A stretch of DNA of 64,000 nucleotides. It comes from Cylindrodendrum hubeiense. Its lineage: Eukaryota > Ascomycota > Sordariomycetes > Hypocreales > Nectriaceae. Position numbers and translations under genes: made by a program. The notes under the pieces are model-generated. The model had not been told where the DNA came from. It ran no database searches and saw only the letters and a program-made list of their open reading frames with translations. Shown here piece after piece: positions 11,231-22,207 of the stretch; positions within the stretch are counted from its first letter, which is position 1, and each line of letters opens with the position of its first letter. The stretch covers positions 62,001 through 126,000 of the forward strand of contig JAANBB010000067.1 of NCBI GenBank assembly GCA_014621425.1. Direction: 5' to 3'.

Positions 11231-12050
11231 TGTGAAATTTTTAATTATGGATCTTATGTGTGTAAATGTGATAAATGATTGTGATGTACTACCAGTTTCT
11301 CTCTTTGGCGGAACAAGCAGCTTTAAACATGAGTTTACGCATCTCCCGCTTCATGCCCTAACCAGGGTATCACAGCTTCAATACACTCCTGAAACTAACT
11401 CTGAACACTGTTAACGGATGCCGATAGACTCACATCTCGCTCAGTTGCATCCATCGCTCAGGTCCGCCGGAAAGATGCTGCAGCTGCCACTAAGGCGACC
11501 CCACTCGCTCCGCATCCCGCTCGTTCCGCACCCTGCCCGGAATGACGTTATCGTAATGCAACAAGCTCCACCTGAGTTCCGGAACTGCCAGCTACAGCTG
11601 AATCGCCAAGTCAACTTGTCATTGGTGATAACGTGCCGCTTGTACAGGGATCCCGCTCAACCATGTAACCTGATTCTCCCCGTCTGTCTCCATGTGGAAG
11701 CTCCATCGCTCAGATAGTGCGCTCGGAGAGCAGTCTTCAGATGACTATCTCTTCAATAGCTCGACAGATGGCGGCAGTAAATGACGACACAGGTAGGATA
11801 AGAGAGAAATATAAGTGGTTAAAGAGTCAGTTCGACGTAAAATGAAACAAAATTGGCAAAAATGTAACTTGATTGGTCTCCTTCAAGATGCGGCTCAGTA
11901 TTTTCTGCAGCGCCTCAAACAAGCCTTATGAGATTGAAGAATTTCCACCTCCCTACTATGGGTAAAAAGGGTAGTACTTTGAGTCACTGACTATATCTAT
12001 GGAAATCTGATTGCGTATTGTGACTGCTGATCCAATCGTAACTTTCGCGA
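11231..12050. other. Intergenic region upstream of the FAD oxidase
   Basis: 820 bp with no supported gene; the two short forward ORFs have no domain signal. It contains the perfect 8-bp palindrome TTCCGGAA (about 11577) and several CGCTCCGC/CCGCTC repeats near 11503..11535. It probably carries the oxidase promoter and the 3' end of the ALDH gene. Confidence 0.5.
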
Positions 12051-13687
12051 TCAAGCACAATCCTCAATCTTTACCAGCACACTCTTGGTCTCCAGGTAAT
12101 TGTCCATACTAGCTCCAAAACCCTCCCTACCGACACCACTGGCTTTATAACCACCAAAGGGCATATCCCTGGCAGTAGCAGGGCTAGTGCAGTTGACACC
12201 TACAGTACCAGCTTCCAGTTTCTTGGCCATTCGTAGAGCCCGGTCCACGTTCTTAGTATACACTGCCGCATATAGCCCGAAATCTGTATTGTTCGCCATT
12301 TCCACAACATCAGCTTCGGTCTTGAACGTATTGATGTTCACAACTGGCCCAAAAACCTCCTCCTTCATGATTGCCGCATTCTCGGGAGTCTGTACAAAGA
12401 TGGTCGGATGGATAAAATATCCGCTCGAAGTGTCGGTGTGGTCGATGCCCAGAATACGCTTGCCAACGAGCTTCCCTGCTTCAATATGCTTTCTGACAGC
12501 ATTATATTGAGCCTCATCTGCTTGCGGGCCGTGGTTTGTCTTCGCATCTGTTGGATCTCCAGCTTCAACTATTTCGAACTTCTTTTTAAATAAGTCGATA
12601 AAGCTTTCTGCGATACTTTCATGCACGTAGATTCTTGAGTTAGCCATGCATACCTGGCCACTATTCCATTTGATACTATACTGTGTCTCTGCTGCTGCTT
12701 TTTCTAGATCCGCATCTTCAAAAACTACAGCAGGAGACTTCCCACCAAGCTCAAGAATAACACTTTTCAGGTTTGAGTTCGCAGATGCGGTTTGAATGAG
12801 TCGACCAGTGCGTCCAGAGCCAGTGAAGCTAAGCACGCGAATGTCCATATGGTGCGATAGAACGTTGCCCGAGATTTGGCCATGGCCGGAAATTATGTTG
12901 AATACCCCTGGTGGGAAACCAGCCTTTTGGACGAGAGTTGCAAATTTAGCAGACTGGGCATGTTAGCTATCGTGCATCGGTATGATGCTAGAGCATTCTA
13001 GGAGGTTTGATGGAACGTACAGTCAGTGGCGCCTTCTCACTGCTTTTGACAACAACTGTATTTCCGACAATAAGAGCAGGTGCTGCTTTGTTCGCGAGGA
13101 AGAGAAGCGGAACGTTCCAGGGGATTATAGCGGCTACTACTCCATAGGGCTGTCTCAAGGTGAAGTTCATGTAGCCAGGCGTATTCAAACTCGATGATCC
13201 CAATGCACCAAATCCGGCCTCAGAGTAATGGCTGAATGTTTCCGAGGCTGCGAATGATTCAAAATATCCCGAAATGGGTCTGCCCATTGAGATTGCCTCC
13301 AAGTAAGCCAGCTCGGAATGTGCTTCAAGAATCAAAGTGGAAAGCTTTTTCAAACATTTAGCTCGCTCAGAGGGTGTAAGGGCAGCCCAGGACGGGAATG
13401 CAGCTTTCGCAGCAGCAACCGCCGCGTTCGTATCGTCTTCACTAGCCTCATTCACTAGATTGATTGTGATTAGTGGACTGTATACTATTGGACAGATACG
13501 GTCACAAAATACCATTTGCAACGACTTTGTGCGTCGTGGGAGACTTGAGCTCGAATTTCTTTTTATCGGAAGACTCCACGAACTAATTGACGATGAGAAC
13601 CTTTCTCCTCTGGTCTAATAATAAACGTACCTCTCCATTAATGAAAAGTCGAGTCTCAAAGTTCTCAGGCTCAGTTCTGGTCAACAT
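12051..13687 (-). CDS. NAD(P)-dependent aldehyde dehydrogenase (ALDH superfamily)
   Basis: 487 aa, normal for the family. Four exons: 13687..13631, 13582..13513, 13454..13021 and 12953..12051; each join keeps frame and gives the expected N-terminal ALDH segment (FETRLFINGE, then VNEASEDD, then AAKAAFPSW). Catalytic features are IIPWNVP, FTGSGRTG, the general-base Glu in LELGGKSPAV and the nucleophile Cys in SGQVCMANSRI. The C-terminal PFGGYKASGVGRE and LETKSV motifs are intact. It would oxidise an aldehyde to an acid. Three copies of the shared CGG-N10-CCG palindrome lie upstream, tying it to the oxygenase, MFS and ADH genes. The substrate is inferred to be an aromatic aldehyde released in this pathway. 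Confidence 0.94.
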
Positions 13688-13905
13688 GGTCAAAACAGTA
13701 GCTAGGTAACACAATCTGGGGAATATGATAGTAGGCTGGTGATTTAGTTGGTCCGTCACGGATTGTTGTTTGGCTCGGTTGTTCCAGCATATGCGTAGTG
13801 ACTGAGGTACTCGAAAGGGAAGGGATAGGACAAGGTAGGAACCAGGATATATTCGTTCCTGAATAACACAGAGGTCTAGTGCCCAAGATCCGAATTAGCA
13901 ACCAT

Positions 13906-13921
13906 CGGAACATTGACTCCG
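13906..13921. promoter_or_regulatory. Putative Zn2Cys6 operator, CGG-N10-CCG (copy 1)
   Basis: Reads ATCGG-N10-CCGAAC about 220 bp upstream of the ALDH start. Flanks match copy 2 base for base (A-T before CGG, A-A-C after CCG) while the central ten bases differ, as expected of a zinc-cluster dimer site. Confidence 0.6.
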
Positions 13922-14006
13922 AACATGTGTGTTGGGATAAATACACTGAAACCCGAATAGGAGCATGCTACCGACATTTAGTGGCAAACTCCAAACGAGC
14001 GAATAT

Positions 14007-14022
14007 CGGCATACTGGCTCCG
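14007..14022. promoter_or_regulatory. Putative Zn2Cys6 operator, CGG-N10-CCG (copy 2)
   Basis: Reads ATCGG-N10-CCGAAC, 101 bp from copy 1, with identical flanks and different centre. Confidence 0.6.
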
Positions 14023-14097
14023 AACACGCGCATTACGTCACCTAGTCGGGGAGCTCGCTATAACTCCGGGGTAGAAGAGCTGCATCTTCACTCGGCT

Positions 14098-14113
14098 CGG
14101 ATCTATCGCCCCG
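14098..14113. promoter_or_regulatory. Putative Zn2Cys6 operator, CGG-N10-CCG (copy 3)
   Basis: Reads CTCGG-N10-CCGGCT, 91 bp beyond copy 2 in the same promoter. The right flank is weaker than in the other copies. Confidence 0.5.
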
Positions 14114-14722
14114 GCTCTTAGGTCTGGTCTCATACATTCGTTCTTTTTCTTTGCGTGCAGTGTTGCCACATATGCCGGTCCGATGATGGCGACTCTGAAA
14201 TGGTAACCCCCTTTCGAGTGACTCCACTACCGATTGAGTAATATTCTACCTGTAACGACCAAATTTGTAGATGAGCACTACAAGTGTGCCTTGTGAGTGA
14301 CATAACTCGGCTGTACTAAACTTTGCCACGAAGTCATGAGTCACCTACTTAGCATTCCCGAGATTTGAACGTCTGAAGATTTCTAAGGAGGGCCAGCCTG
14401 GAGTAATGCTGTTGTACGTAGAATGCGAACTTTCGGGAGGCTGTAAACACTGATTGCGGCGGAGTAGAATTTCTAAGATATAGTATATGCCCGCATTGCG
14501 CTTTGTTTTAGTGGAGTGTTCATTCCAATTTTGTCGTAGTCGGCAATGAGACAGGGTTGAGCATGCACGTTTGTTCAAGGTAGATCACTATGTTCTTATA
14601 ATGCTTTCAACTGTCCAAATATTGATACTCACCAGATCCACGGTATTTGATCACATTGACGTTAAAGGCTTATCATTATTCCATAACTTTCCGCTACAAT
14701 TTTGCTCCGGAACGCATCCACC

Positions 14723-16434
14723 CTACTCCTCCCCACCAAAATTGTTTCCCTGTGAAGCCTTCAACTGCCATGCGAGTGGCCTCTGGGCTGGTTTGACCGG
14801 CCCAACAGCGCCATCCACTTTCCTGCGTTCTTTCCAAACCTCGATGTCGCGCTCATCCACAAAGTTGCCGTGCAGCCCGAGACGCAGCTTCAATGGAAGT
14901 TTGATTGTGGCGACTGGCCCTGCAGCGATGTTGAGAGCGTCCAGAATGACAATATCATTGCGTAGAACGTCCAAATGATTCAGCAGAGCTATCAGCCACC
15001 CTTCCCCTTCAGAACCATCCTCTTTGGGAATAAACGATGGTTCCTGGAACGTGGCACGGGGCCCAGCCCAGTAGACATCTTCTGTTTGCCCCTCCCAGGT
15101 ATAATGCGCGATGCAGTTAAAAAGACCGCCAGCGGGTGAACCACATTTGGCCGCGTCATATTCCCGTTTGGGATCAATCCTGGCTTGCCAAAAATGATTG
15201 TATTTTTTCGTCACAAAGCGGTCGTCGATGCGAGAAAACTCCCCGCTAGTATCCCATACCAAGTTCGGCTTAACCCGTGAGCCAGAAGGGCTCTTTGGAT
15301 CAAACACCCAGCGGCAGGTCGGACTCCGCACCTGATTTCGCTTCGCGACATCTCCCGCTGCCTCGTCGTCTGGTGGGAAAAAGAAAAAGACGTTGCCGTC
15401 TGCAACTGTTAGGTCAAAGACAATCTTGCCATCTTCATTTTCATAGCAACCAGCTGTATGACCATGGAATGCTGTTCGAACAATCAGTTTATGTACCAAA
15501 TGATGCTGCACCAAGTCTTACCATTGTCAGATCGGAGCCAAACAATATCCTCCGCTCTCCCGCCCCTCCGTGGAACGATGCCATACCATTGGTCTTCCGT
15601 CGGGTCCCAAGCCCAGTGATTGCCTCCTTTCTGGAGCCGATCCAAAGAACATTTGAGTGGCGTCATTGGGAGGACAACGTAATTTTTGGATATTCCGCAG
15701 TCATGTATCATTCCACAAAATGGTGCTTTGTACCAAACCTCCTCGGTCTTTCTTCCATCTGGATTGATCGTCCACACAGCAATGTCGCAGGATCCATCAT
15801 TTCCATCACCACCAGCCTCGTATGCAAAACATATCATTTCTCCAGTTTCCGGATCAAACTTGGGATGAGCGGTGAAGGTGGGAGCTTGAATCTGACCCTC
15901 AAAGTCATATCGACCAATTGTCTCCAGTGTAATGGGATCCATCGCATAGGGAGGACCATCTTCCTTTGAAGCCAGGAGCATTCCCCTCCAGAATGTGACA
16001 TTGGTGTTCGCTGAAGTTCGAATCACGCCTTTCACAGCCTCTGAGTCTGTGAATGGGTTTCGATATTTTCCGAATAGGCTCTTCCTGGCCGTAGACTCTG
16101 CGATCAATCTATCCGTTACGACATAGCGTTGCTTGTAGTCTGCATGGCCATTTTTGATGCGAATAGCGGTGATGTTACCATCGCCGTTGAAATGAATGTC
16201 TTCTTCGAAAACTGGTGGGAAACGATGATCTGGCTGAACGCGATAGAACGTTCCACTGATCTCCGGAGGAATCTTTCCTTCCACTTCAAGATCAAATATG
16301 TCTCCTTCCAACCGACATGGGCTATTAAACCCCTGAAAGGTTCCAGTGTCAGGATACTTGACTTGGTCGCCTAATTTTCGACCATCGACGTATCCATTGC
16401 GAAGTTGAGAAGCAATGTCCAATATGTGGGCCAT
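14723..16434 (-). CDS. Carotenoid-oxygenase-family enzyme, stilbene/lignostilbene-cleaving type
   Basis: Non-haem Fe(II) dioxygenase of the RPE65/CCD family, 553 aa. Exons are 16434..15522 and 15471..14723 with a 50-nt intron; the join gives NAFHGHTAG. Likely iron-binding His residues are His190 (TAHPKFD), His244 (MIHDCG), His309 (HGHTAG) and His505 (GLHGNF). The early part ([26 protein letters not shown]) is like fungal and bacterial lignostilbene/resveratrol oxygenases; Tyr64 and Lys101 are candidates for the Tyr/Lys pair that activates 4-hydroxystilbenes, to be checked by alignment. Such enzymes split the central double bond into two aromatic aldehydes, which would feed the ALDHs here. It is head-to-head with the amidohydrolase gene. 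Carotenoid cleavage cannot be excluded. Confidence 0.88.
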
Positions 16435-16881
16435 TGTGGATGATAATCAATGAGACCGATGGGAGAACCAATACTGAGTTGATGGGAGCTGTGATGGCAA
16501 TTGGATTGCTATAGTAGTCCATTATATCCACTTGTGACTTTTTATATTTCTACTTCTTCTTCCCTGTTTCAGCGAGCAAAACCATCAGTCCCTGGAGTCG
16601 GAAATAAGACCATGGTGTCGGCCGCCTCCGATGCACAGTGAGGGGCTCGGAAGTAATTCGCCGAAACGTGAACGCCTCGGCTTCAACTTCCGACGAATGC
16701 GACGCTCATCGGCACATTAGAGCCGCTTCTTAGATCACAATAGTTATTTTGTACTTTTGTTACCCGAGTTAAATTTGGGATATAAGCTTCGCTCAATTTG
16801 AAAATATCATTCAATAGGCACACCTTGAATTCATACTGCGTCTGATAGGCCGGGCCATTCTATCCATCAACAATTGCAGCA
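16435..16881. promoter_or_regulatory. Bidirectional promoter, oxygenase/amidohydrolase
   Basis: 447 bp between divergent starts. TATA-like boxes face both ways: 16540..16546 on the minus strand (about 106 nt before the oxygenase ATG) and 16781..16786 on the plus strand (about 100 nt before the amidohydrolase ATG). One CGG-N10-CCG palindrome (16648) and one near-copy with N9 spacing (16678..16692) lie between them. Confidence 0.65.
16648..16663. promoter_or_regulatory. Putative Zn2Cys6 operator, CGG-N10-CCG (copy 4)
   Basis: Reads CTCGG-N10-CCGAAAC, roughly midway between the oxygenase and amidohydrolase starts, so it could serve both genes. Confidence 0.6.
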
Positions 16882-18061
16882 ATGTTGCAAAAAGGAACCG
16901 TTGCTCTGGAGGAAGCTATTATTACTCCAGGAACGATATGGCTGTTAAAAGAAACTCAATTTATCCTCACACCAGGGAATCATTCAGAGGAGGCCATCCA
17001 AGCCCACGCCGATAGGCTCATTGATATTCATGACCAGCGCCTAGCATCGATGGACGCTGAGGGTGTGGAATATATGCTTCTTTCATTGACTGCTCCTGGC
17101 TGTCAGGGAATTGGAGAACGTCAGCTTGCGGAAAAGACAGCACGAGAAGCAAACGATTGGCTTGCTGACGAGGTGTCTAAGAATCCTCAGAGATTTGGCG
17201 GGCTAGCAGCACTGTCGATGCACGATGCTCAAACAGCCGCAAATGAGCTTGAAAGGGCTGTCAAGGTGTTGGGCTTCTTTGGAGGGCTCGTTAACGACTA
17301 TCAAATCATCAGTGACGGCACAGAGAGAGAATACTTTGATTCTGTGAAATACGATGTATTCTGGAAGAAGGTTGAAGAATTAGACGTTCCAGTATACTTC
17401 CACCCACGATACCCCGCGACGAAGGATCTCAAAGAAGGAACCATTTACGCAGATCGATTGCACCTGCTCGGTGCTGCGGTCCAGTTTCACATTGATCTGT
17501 CATTACATGTCTATGCAATGTGCTCCTCAGGTGAGTAAAGCTTTTTCTGAGACTATGAGACGAGATTCAAGACTAACACCGCACTTGAGGGGTCTTTGAT
17601 AGATTTCCAGGCGTCAAAATTGTAGCTGGACATCTCGGGGAGAAGTTGGTCTTACTCCTGTTTTTGTTGACGCTGCTAACAAAGGTCATCAGTATCCCAT
17701 TTAATCTTTGGAGAGCGTGTCACTGGTACAACAAACCTAGCAAGAAGCTCACGCGACCATCTAAGGAAGATTATAAATACTACTTTCAACACAATGTGTA
17801 TATTACAACATCCGGTAACTTCTCCACGACCGGCCTAAAGTTCTGCATTGAAGAGATTGGAATAGACCGATGTCTTTACTCAATTGGTGAGATCTGTGTC
17901 CACATCTGTTCAGTAGAAGCTAAACCTCTTTAGACACACCCTATGATCAAATTGAGACAGCACAATCATGGTGGAAATCTGTGGATCTGCAGGACGACTC
18001 AAAAGACAAAGTTGGCAGAGGCAATGCAATCAAGCTCTTCAAGCTTCCATTACAACTATGA
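16882..18061 (+). CDS. Amidohydrolase-family aromatic acid decarboxylase (2,3-DHB decarboxylase-like)
   Basis: TIM-barrel metal enzyme, 341 aa. Exons are 16882..17530, 17590..17644, 17693..17886 and 17934..18061. The second intron (48 nt) was placed so that GHLGEN joins IPFNLWR. Family landmarks are the N-terminal VALEEAI strand (metal-binding Glu10), VYFHPR, AGHLGE and CLYSIDTPYD with the catalytic/metal Asp. In gamma-resorcylate decarboxylases the N-terminal motif is EEH; here it is EEA, as I recall for fungal 2,3-dihydroxybenzoate decarboxylase. The expected reaction is reversible, non-oxidative loss of CO2 from a hydroxybenzoate. Placed opposite the stilbene-type oxygenase, it may act on acids derived from the cleavage products; that step is inference. 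Confidence 0.87.
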
Positions 18062-18473
18062 GTTTGTCAGTATCATGGATTGAATTTTGCAGGGACAATT
18101 TTAATTCTTTTCTTTAATGTAAGGCGGTTTAAACAGAGGTTGCCAATTAATGCCATGAGAGAAGGCACAGAGCTCAAAGATCCACACTCGCCATTGCAGT
18201 TAGATAGACACTATCTAGCCTTGATATAGCCACAACAGCCATCCTTTTACATCATAAACCTCCAATTCCAACACAGAGCTACAACGTGACTCGATCCTAG
18301 TGTGTTGTAAGGCGCAAGAAAATATGACAAAGTCCACTACATAGCTACCGAGTGACCGATTACTGGACGTATATATGAAATGATACCAAGATTCTAGGAG
18401 GCCATTAATCGCAACACATTGGAAAGTTTTCATTACACCCATATGAGAATGTAGACAGCTATCATTCTATTGA
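18062..18473. other. Convergent 3' region, no gene seen
   Basis: 412-bp tail-to-tail gap between the amidohydrolase and the MFS porter. No ORF with domain character. Confidence 0.5.
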
Positions 18474-20140
18474 CTATTGATGGCAATCTGAGTGCTCTCG
18501 ATGTTCCACCTTAGCTGGTTCCGCTGATTGTTTCTTCAGTTCGTGTGAAACAAAATTGTTCGCGTCAATATGAGAAAGATCAGTGACGTAGGTTGAAAAC
18601 TTTCGAGTAGAGATTCGCTTCTCGAATAACTCATCGAGTTGCTCAAGGCTTCTTCCTTTCGTCTCGGGAACAAAAAGGTAGACAAAAAGAGCAAGGATCA
18701 AGTTACTACCACCCCAGATGTAGCAGTATTTTGGACCCCAGTTGAGAGACTCCGGGTTGATGAAGTATGGTGTGCAGTAGGAAGATAGCCATGCAGCGAT
18801 GGAGTTGACTCCTTGAGCGAGCCCGACAGTTTGTGATCGAAGCCTTTGGGAAGGAACTTCCGTCTGAATCGCCCACAACACTGGGCCTTGAGCAAAACCA
18901 TACACCCAAGTAAAAGCAATACTTAGTCCTACCAGTGCCTTGCCTGCAGATACTGAACCGGTTGGAGATAGCGTATACACAATTGCCATCCCAATCATTA
19001 AGCCACAATTAACCAGCGAGGCGGCGATGAGTAGGATGCGACGAGGAAGGAATCGCATTGCTGGAAACGACATCATGTTTCCTGTCAATGCAATAGCCAG
19101 GGAAACCATAACCCATTGGAAAGGATTGCCAATATTCGCTTGGACAAAGAAATAGACCGAAAAGGACGAGATAAATATGATTCCTGTGGCTGTCTGGCCG
19201 ACAGCAGCAGCAATGCTGATAATTGTTCGTCGAAGATCACGACCACGGAAGGCATCAAGTAGGTGAACGGATGCATTCATTTCCGTTTCGGCGATCCATG
19301 CATCTCTCATAACCTGAATGTCTTCTCGAATTCGGTCTTCGTCAACGGCACCTCGTAGCGTTCGAATGGAATCAGCGGCGTTGGCATCCTGACCCCGTGA
19401 GACATAATATCGAGGTGTCTCTGGTAAAAGGAACAACCCAATCGATAGTGAGACCGGAATTAGGAACATGACTGCGAGAGGGATTTGATAAGAAATCCGG
19501 CCGGTGTATACTTGTGTGTAATTGTCCACAAGTATTCCGATGAGAGCCCCGAATGATACTTGAAACACGATCATTCCAATGACCGGGCCCCGAATAGCTG
19601 CAGGCGCCGACTCTCCCATATAAATTGCGGAATATGTTGTGAAGAACCCGTTAGAGAAGCCAAGTATTAACCGGCCGACGTATAGAGCGCCGACATGTGT
19701 GCTTCCGATCTGGATGGCGACTGAGACGGCAGATAGAGCTGAGCCAATCCATAGGCCGACCCTACTACTGAAGAAGCCCCCAAACTTGAATATCACAATG
19801 CAAGCCGCCAGGGAACCTAGTTGGATAAGGCTTTGGATGAGGGTCTGCACGCTGGTGCTGATATTATAACCAATGGGATTCTGAGCCTGGTACAAGCAGG
19901 TCAGCATCAATTGGTACGCCATTTACTTCATCGTAGGAAGTGTATTTGATCACACGGCAAACTTACATCAACATATCCGAAAACTCCCAAAAATCCCGGC
20001 ATGGACTGAAATCCCGACACTGCAGCAGAGTCATATCCATACTGGAACTGAGCTAGGGCGATGAATAAACAAATAAAAACCACCCGCTTCTCGGCCCAAA
20101 TGGCACCAAGCTGATTGTGACGGGGTGTAAGTTGGTCCAT
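18474..20140 (-). CDS. MFS sugar-porter-family transporter
   Basis: Twelve-helix H+-coupled porter of the fungal sugar/quinate group, 528 aa. Exons are 20140..19967 and 19886..18474, joined as FGYVD-AQNPIGY. Sugar-porter signatures are QFQYGYDSAAVSGFQ in helix 1, GRLILGFSNGF, PETPRYYVSRGQ after helix 6 and PETKGRSLEQLDELFE at the end of helix 12. The long acidic central loop and the C-terminal tail face the cytosol in this family. Its head-to-head partner is the SnoaL-like gene, with which it shares a promoter carrying a CGG-N10-CCG palindrome, so import of the pathway substrate is likely. The transported compound cannot be deduced; members of this family carry sugars, quinate and other hydroxylated small molecules. 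Confidence 0.93.
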
Positions 20141-20585
20141 TTTGTTATCCGCAATGATTACTGTGTGGTATATCGATGCAAGATAAAATGAGAAACTCAA
20201 TTGGCAAATACCTCTGGGAGATTGGGATAATTATCTTGACGTAGCGCTGCTGATCATGTGTCTACCGAGTCTCGGAGAGTTGGCCTAATACAGGTAAGGT
20301 TGATTTCATGGCGAGCCAATCGGACCAGTGCCAGAATGCTCATCGGTCCAACGTATCTAGCCGATGAAGCCGATCTCCTTGTCGGGTCTTTGCTTCCGGA
20401 TTCCTGGATATCTCGGCAGTGATCTGAAAAGCACCAAATCAACAAGTTCGATCAATTACACTTGCCCGGAGGAGTTATATTATTTTGGCTTCGATCCGCA
20501 AACGAAATTGCATCCTCTTACCTGGTCATCTCATCCATCGCCCTTTCCAAGCTACATTAGAGGAAACAGACGACTGCGACAAATC
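20141..20585. promoter_or_regulatory. Bidirectional promoter, MFS porter/SnoaL-like gene
   Basis: 445 bp between divergent starts, containing one CGG-N10-CCG palindrome at 20383, about 200-240 bp from both ATGs. No other gene seen. Confidence 0.6.
20383..20398. promoter_or_regulatory. Putative Zn2Cys6 operator, CGG-N10-CCG (copy 5)
   Basis: Reads GTCGG-N10-CCGGAT. The T before CGG is shared with all other copies; the right flank departs from CCGA. Confidence 0.5.
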
Positions 20586-21463
20586 ATGGATTCCGAAACC
20601 CTTGCCTCGACCATCAAAAGTCTACAGCGGACAGTAGAAAAACTTGCAGGTACGATAATCTTTAGTAGAGCCAGTTGAGTAACTCTGACTATTCTTAGCG
20701 GAATCCGAGGTGCGAAAGCTACACCACAAGTATGGATATTATCTAGATAAGTGTCTGTATCAAGAGGTATGATTTGACATCAACTATGTGGGCATTCAAT
20801 GCATATCTCTGAACTTGCATTGCCGAAAAGGTCGTAGATTTATTTTCGGACCGCCCGGATGCCTACGTCCAATTCTTGAACGGACGCTTCGTGGGCAAAG
20901 ACTCGATTTCCAGACTATACGTCAAAAGATTCGCCCAAAGATTCGTCGGCGGACGCAACGGCCCAATTGAGGGCTGGCTTCTGGACCACCTTTTGGCACA
21001 GGACATCGTGGACTTGGAACCCGGCACTAATATTGCAAAATTTCGCGGTCGAACGCTGATGAGTGCTGGTACTCACAATAACATGCCTGCCGAGTACCCC
21101 GGTGGCCATCGGCAGTGGTGGGAGGGAGGCATTTACGAAAATGAGTATATCAAGGAAGATGGGGTATGGAAGATTTTCCGTCTTCGATATTACCCATTCT
21201 GGCATGGAACCTTTGAAGCGGGCTGGCAGCACTCCAATAACTTTGTGCCCATTTTCAAGGAAGTTTATCCTGAAAACGAGCTCGGCCCGGATCAACTTAT
21301 TCCAGAAGAAAAGCTGTGGCCAGACACTCGAGTAGTGCCTTTCCACTACGCGCATCCCATTACTGGAAAAGAGGTGGCAGACCAAGATATGACGGCTCCT
21401 ATATGGCGAGAATCTACAAGCACCACTGCCAAAGCGAGGAGAATTGATGACTGGTCGGTGTGA
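20586..21463 (+). CDS. SnoaL-like (NTF2-fold) small enzyme
   Basis: 254 aa. Exons are 20586..20649, 20699..20766 and 20831..21463, with introns of 49 and 64 nt; the two short first exons give a natural helix (SLQRTVEKLAAESEVRKL). The core HHKYGYYLDKCLYQEVVDLF, with later WLLDHLL and WWEGGIYENEYIKEDGVW, fits the SnoaL_4 type of NTF2-like barrel, which includes dehydratases, isomerases and hydrolases of aromatic and polyketide intermediates. A distinctive GTHNNMP segment sits where SnoaL proteins often place catalytic polar residues. It shares a promoter and palindrome with the MFS porter. Related fungal proteins are mostly uncharacterised, so a specific reaction cannot be given; a role on an aromatic intermediate is inferred from context. 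Confidence 0.8.
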
Positions 21464-22170
21464 AAGTCTAGAATAAGCAGATACATCAATAGAAGGCGCT
21501 GTTCGCCTCAAAATCTATGAAAGCTTCTCCACAAACGTAAACGGACTTACGTACTTTTAGAAGTATGCAAAGCCGACGACACTTGATCACTACTAAATCA
21601 TGGCCTGGGGTTTCAGAATCGTCCATTTTCACCATTCTAATGGCGGCTACCGTTGTTCAGTCAAGATGGCACCAATGCTCTCTCGAGTGGACAGGTCTAA
21701 CTCGATTCTGTCAGAGATCGCTGTGGATAATCTAACACATTATGTCAAAGTTTCCTTTCTTGCATTCCTCGTACATCTATCACATCCTCCTTGAGTTGGG
21801 GCCTTCAAGTGATGTCAATGCGTAAATTATTAAGACACAAATTCGGCTTGTATAGTGAATAAGATCTGGATCATGCAACATAAAAACGTTGAATTTCCTC
21901 GTGATGAATGACAATAGAGCGTTTCTTTGTCGCCACGCCACCGGAATACCCAATGCTGCTGCTGTAATGCTACTTTATTGGAGACATGGATGGTGCCGAC
22001 ATCTCATTGAAAGCTCAGACCTTCGGAATCAATAGCCAAACTGACAAACAAACAAGCCTCCTTTCCGGTTCAACTATTTACAGTGACTTAGTGTATCGGA
22101 AGTGCCAGCGGTTTCTCAAATTGGGCTACAGCTTAGCCCGGGTGCGTCGGCACGCCCCACACACCGTAGT

Positions 22171-22186
22171 CGGAGCACTGTCACCG
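22171..22186. promoter_or_regulatory. Putative Zn2Cys6 operator, CGG-N10-CCG (copy 6)
   Basis: Reads GTCGG-N10-CCGACG. Tandem with copy 7 in the ADH promoter. Confidence 0.6.
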
Positions 22187-22191
22187 ACGCT

Positions 22192-22207
22192 CGGATCGGT
22201 GGATCCG
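22192..22207. promoter_or_regulatory. Putative Zn2Cys6 operator, CGG-N10-CCG (copy 7)
   Basis: Reads CTCGG-N10-CCGACA. Part of the centre is also symmetric (ATC...GAT), making this the most palindromic copy. Confidence 0.6.

Larger units (their letters stand above)
13688..14722. promoter_or_regulatory. Promoter region of ALDH with three palindromic sites
   Basis: 1035 bp between the ALDH start and the oxygenase stop. It contains three CGG-N10-CCG palindromes (13906, 14007, 14098). The rest, 14230-14720, shows no gene or obvious repeat. Confidence 0.6.

Noticed and set aside
17646..17681. 36-nt intron in the amidohydrolase (GTCTTA...AAAG)
   Set aside because: Keeps frame but is shorter than usual fungal introns and adds residues inside the conserved GHLGE-x-IPF motif; the 48-nt intron 17645..17692 fits better.
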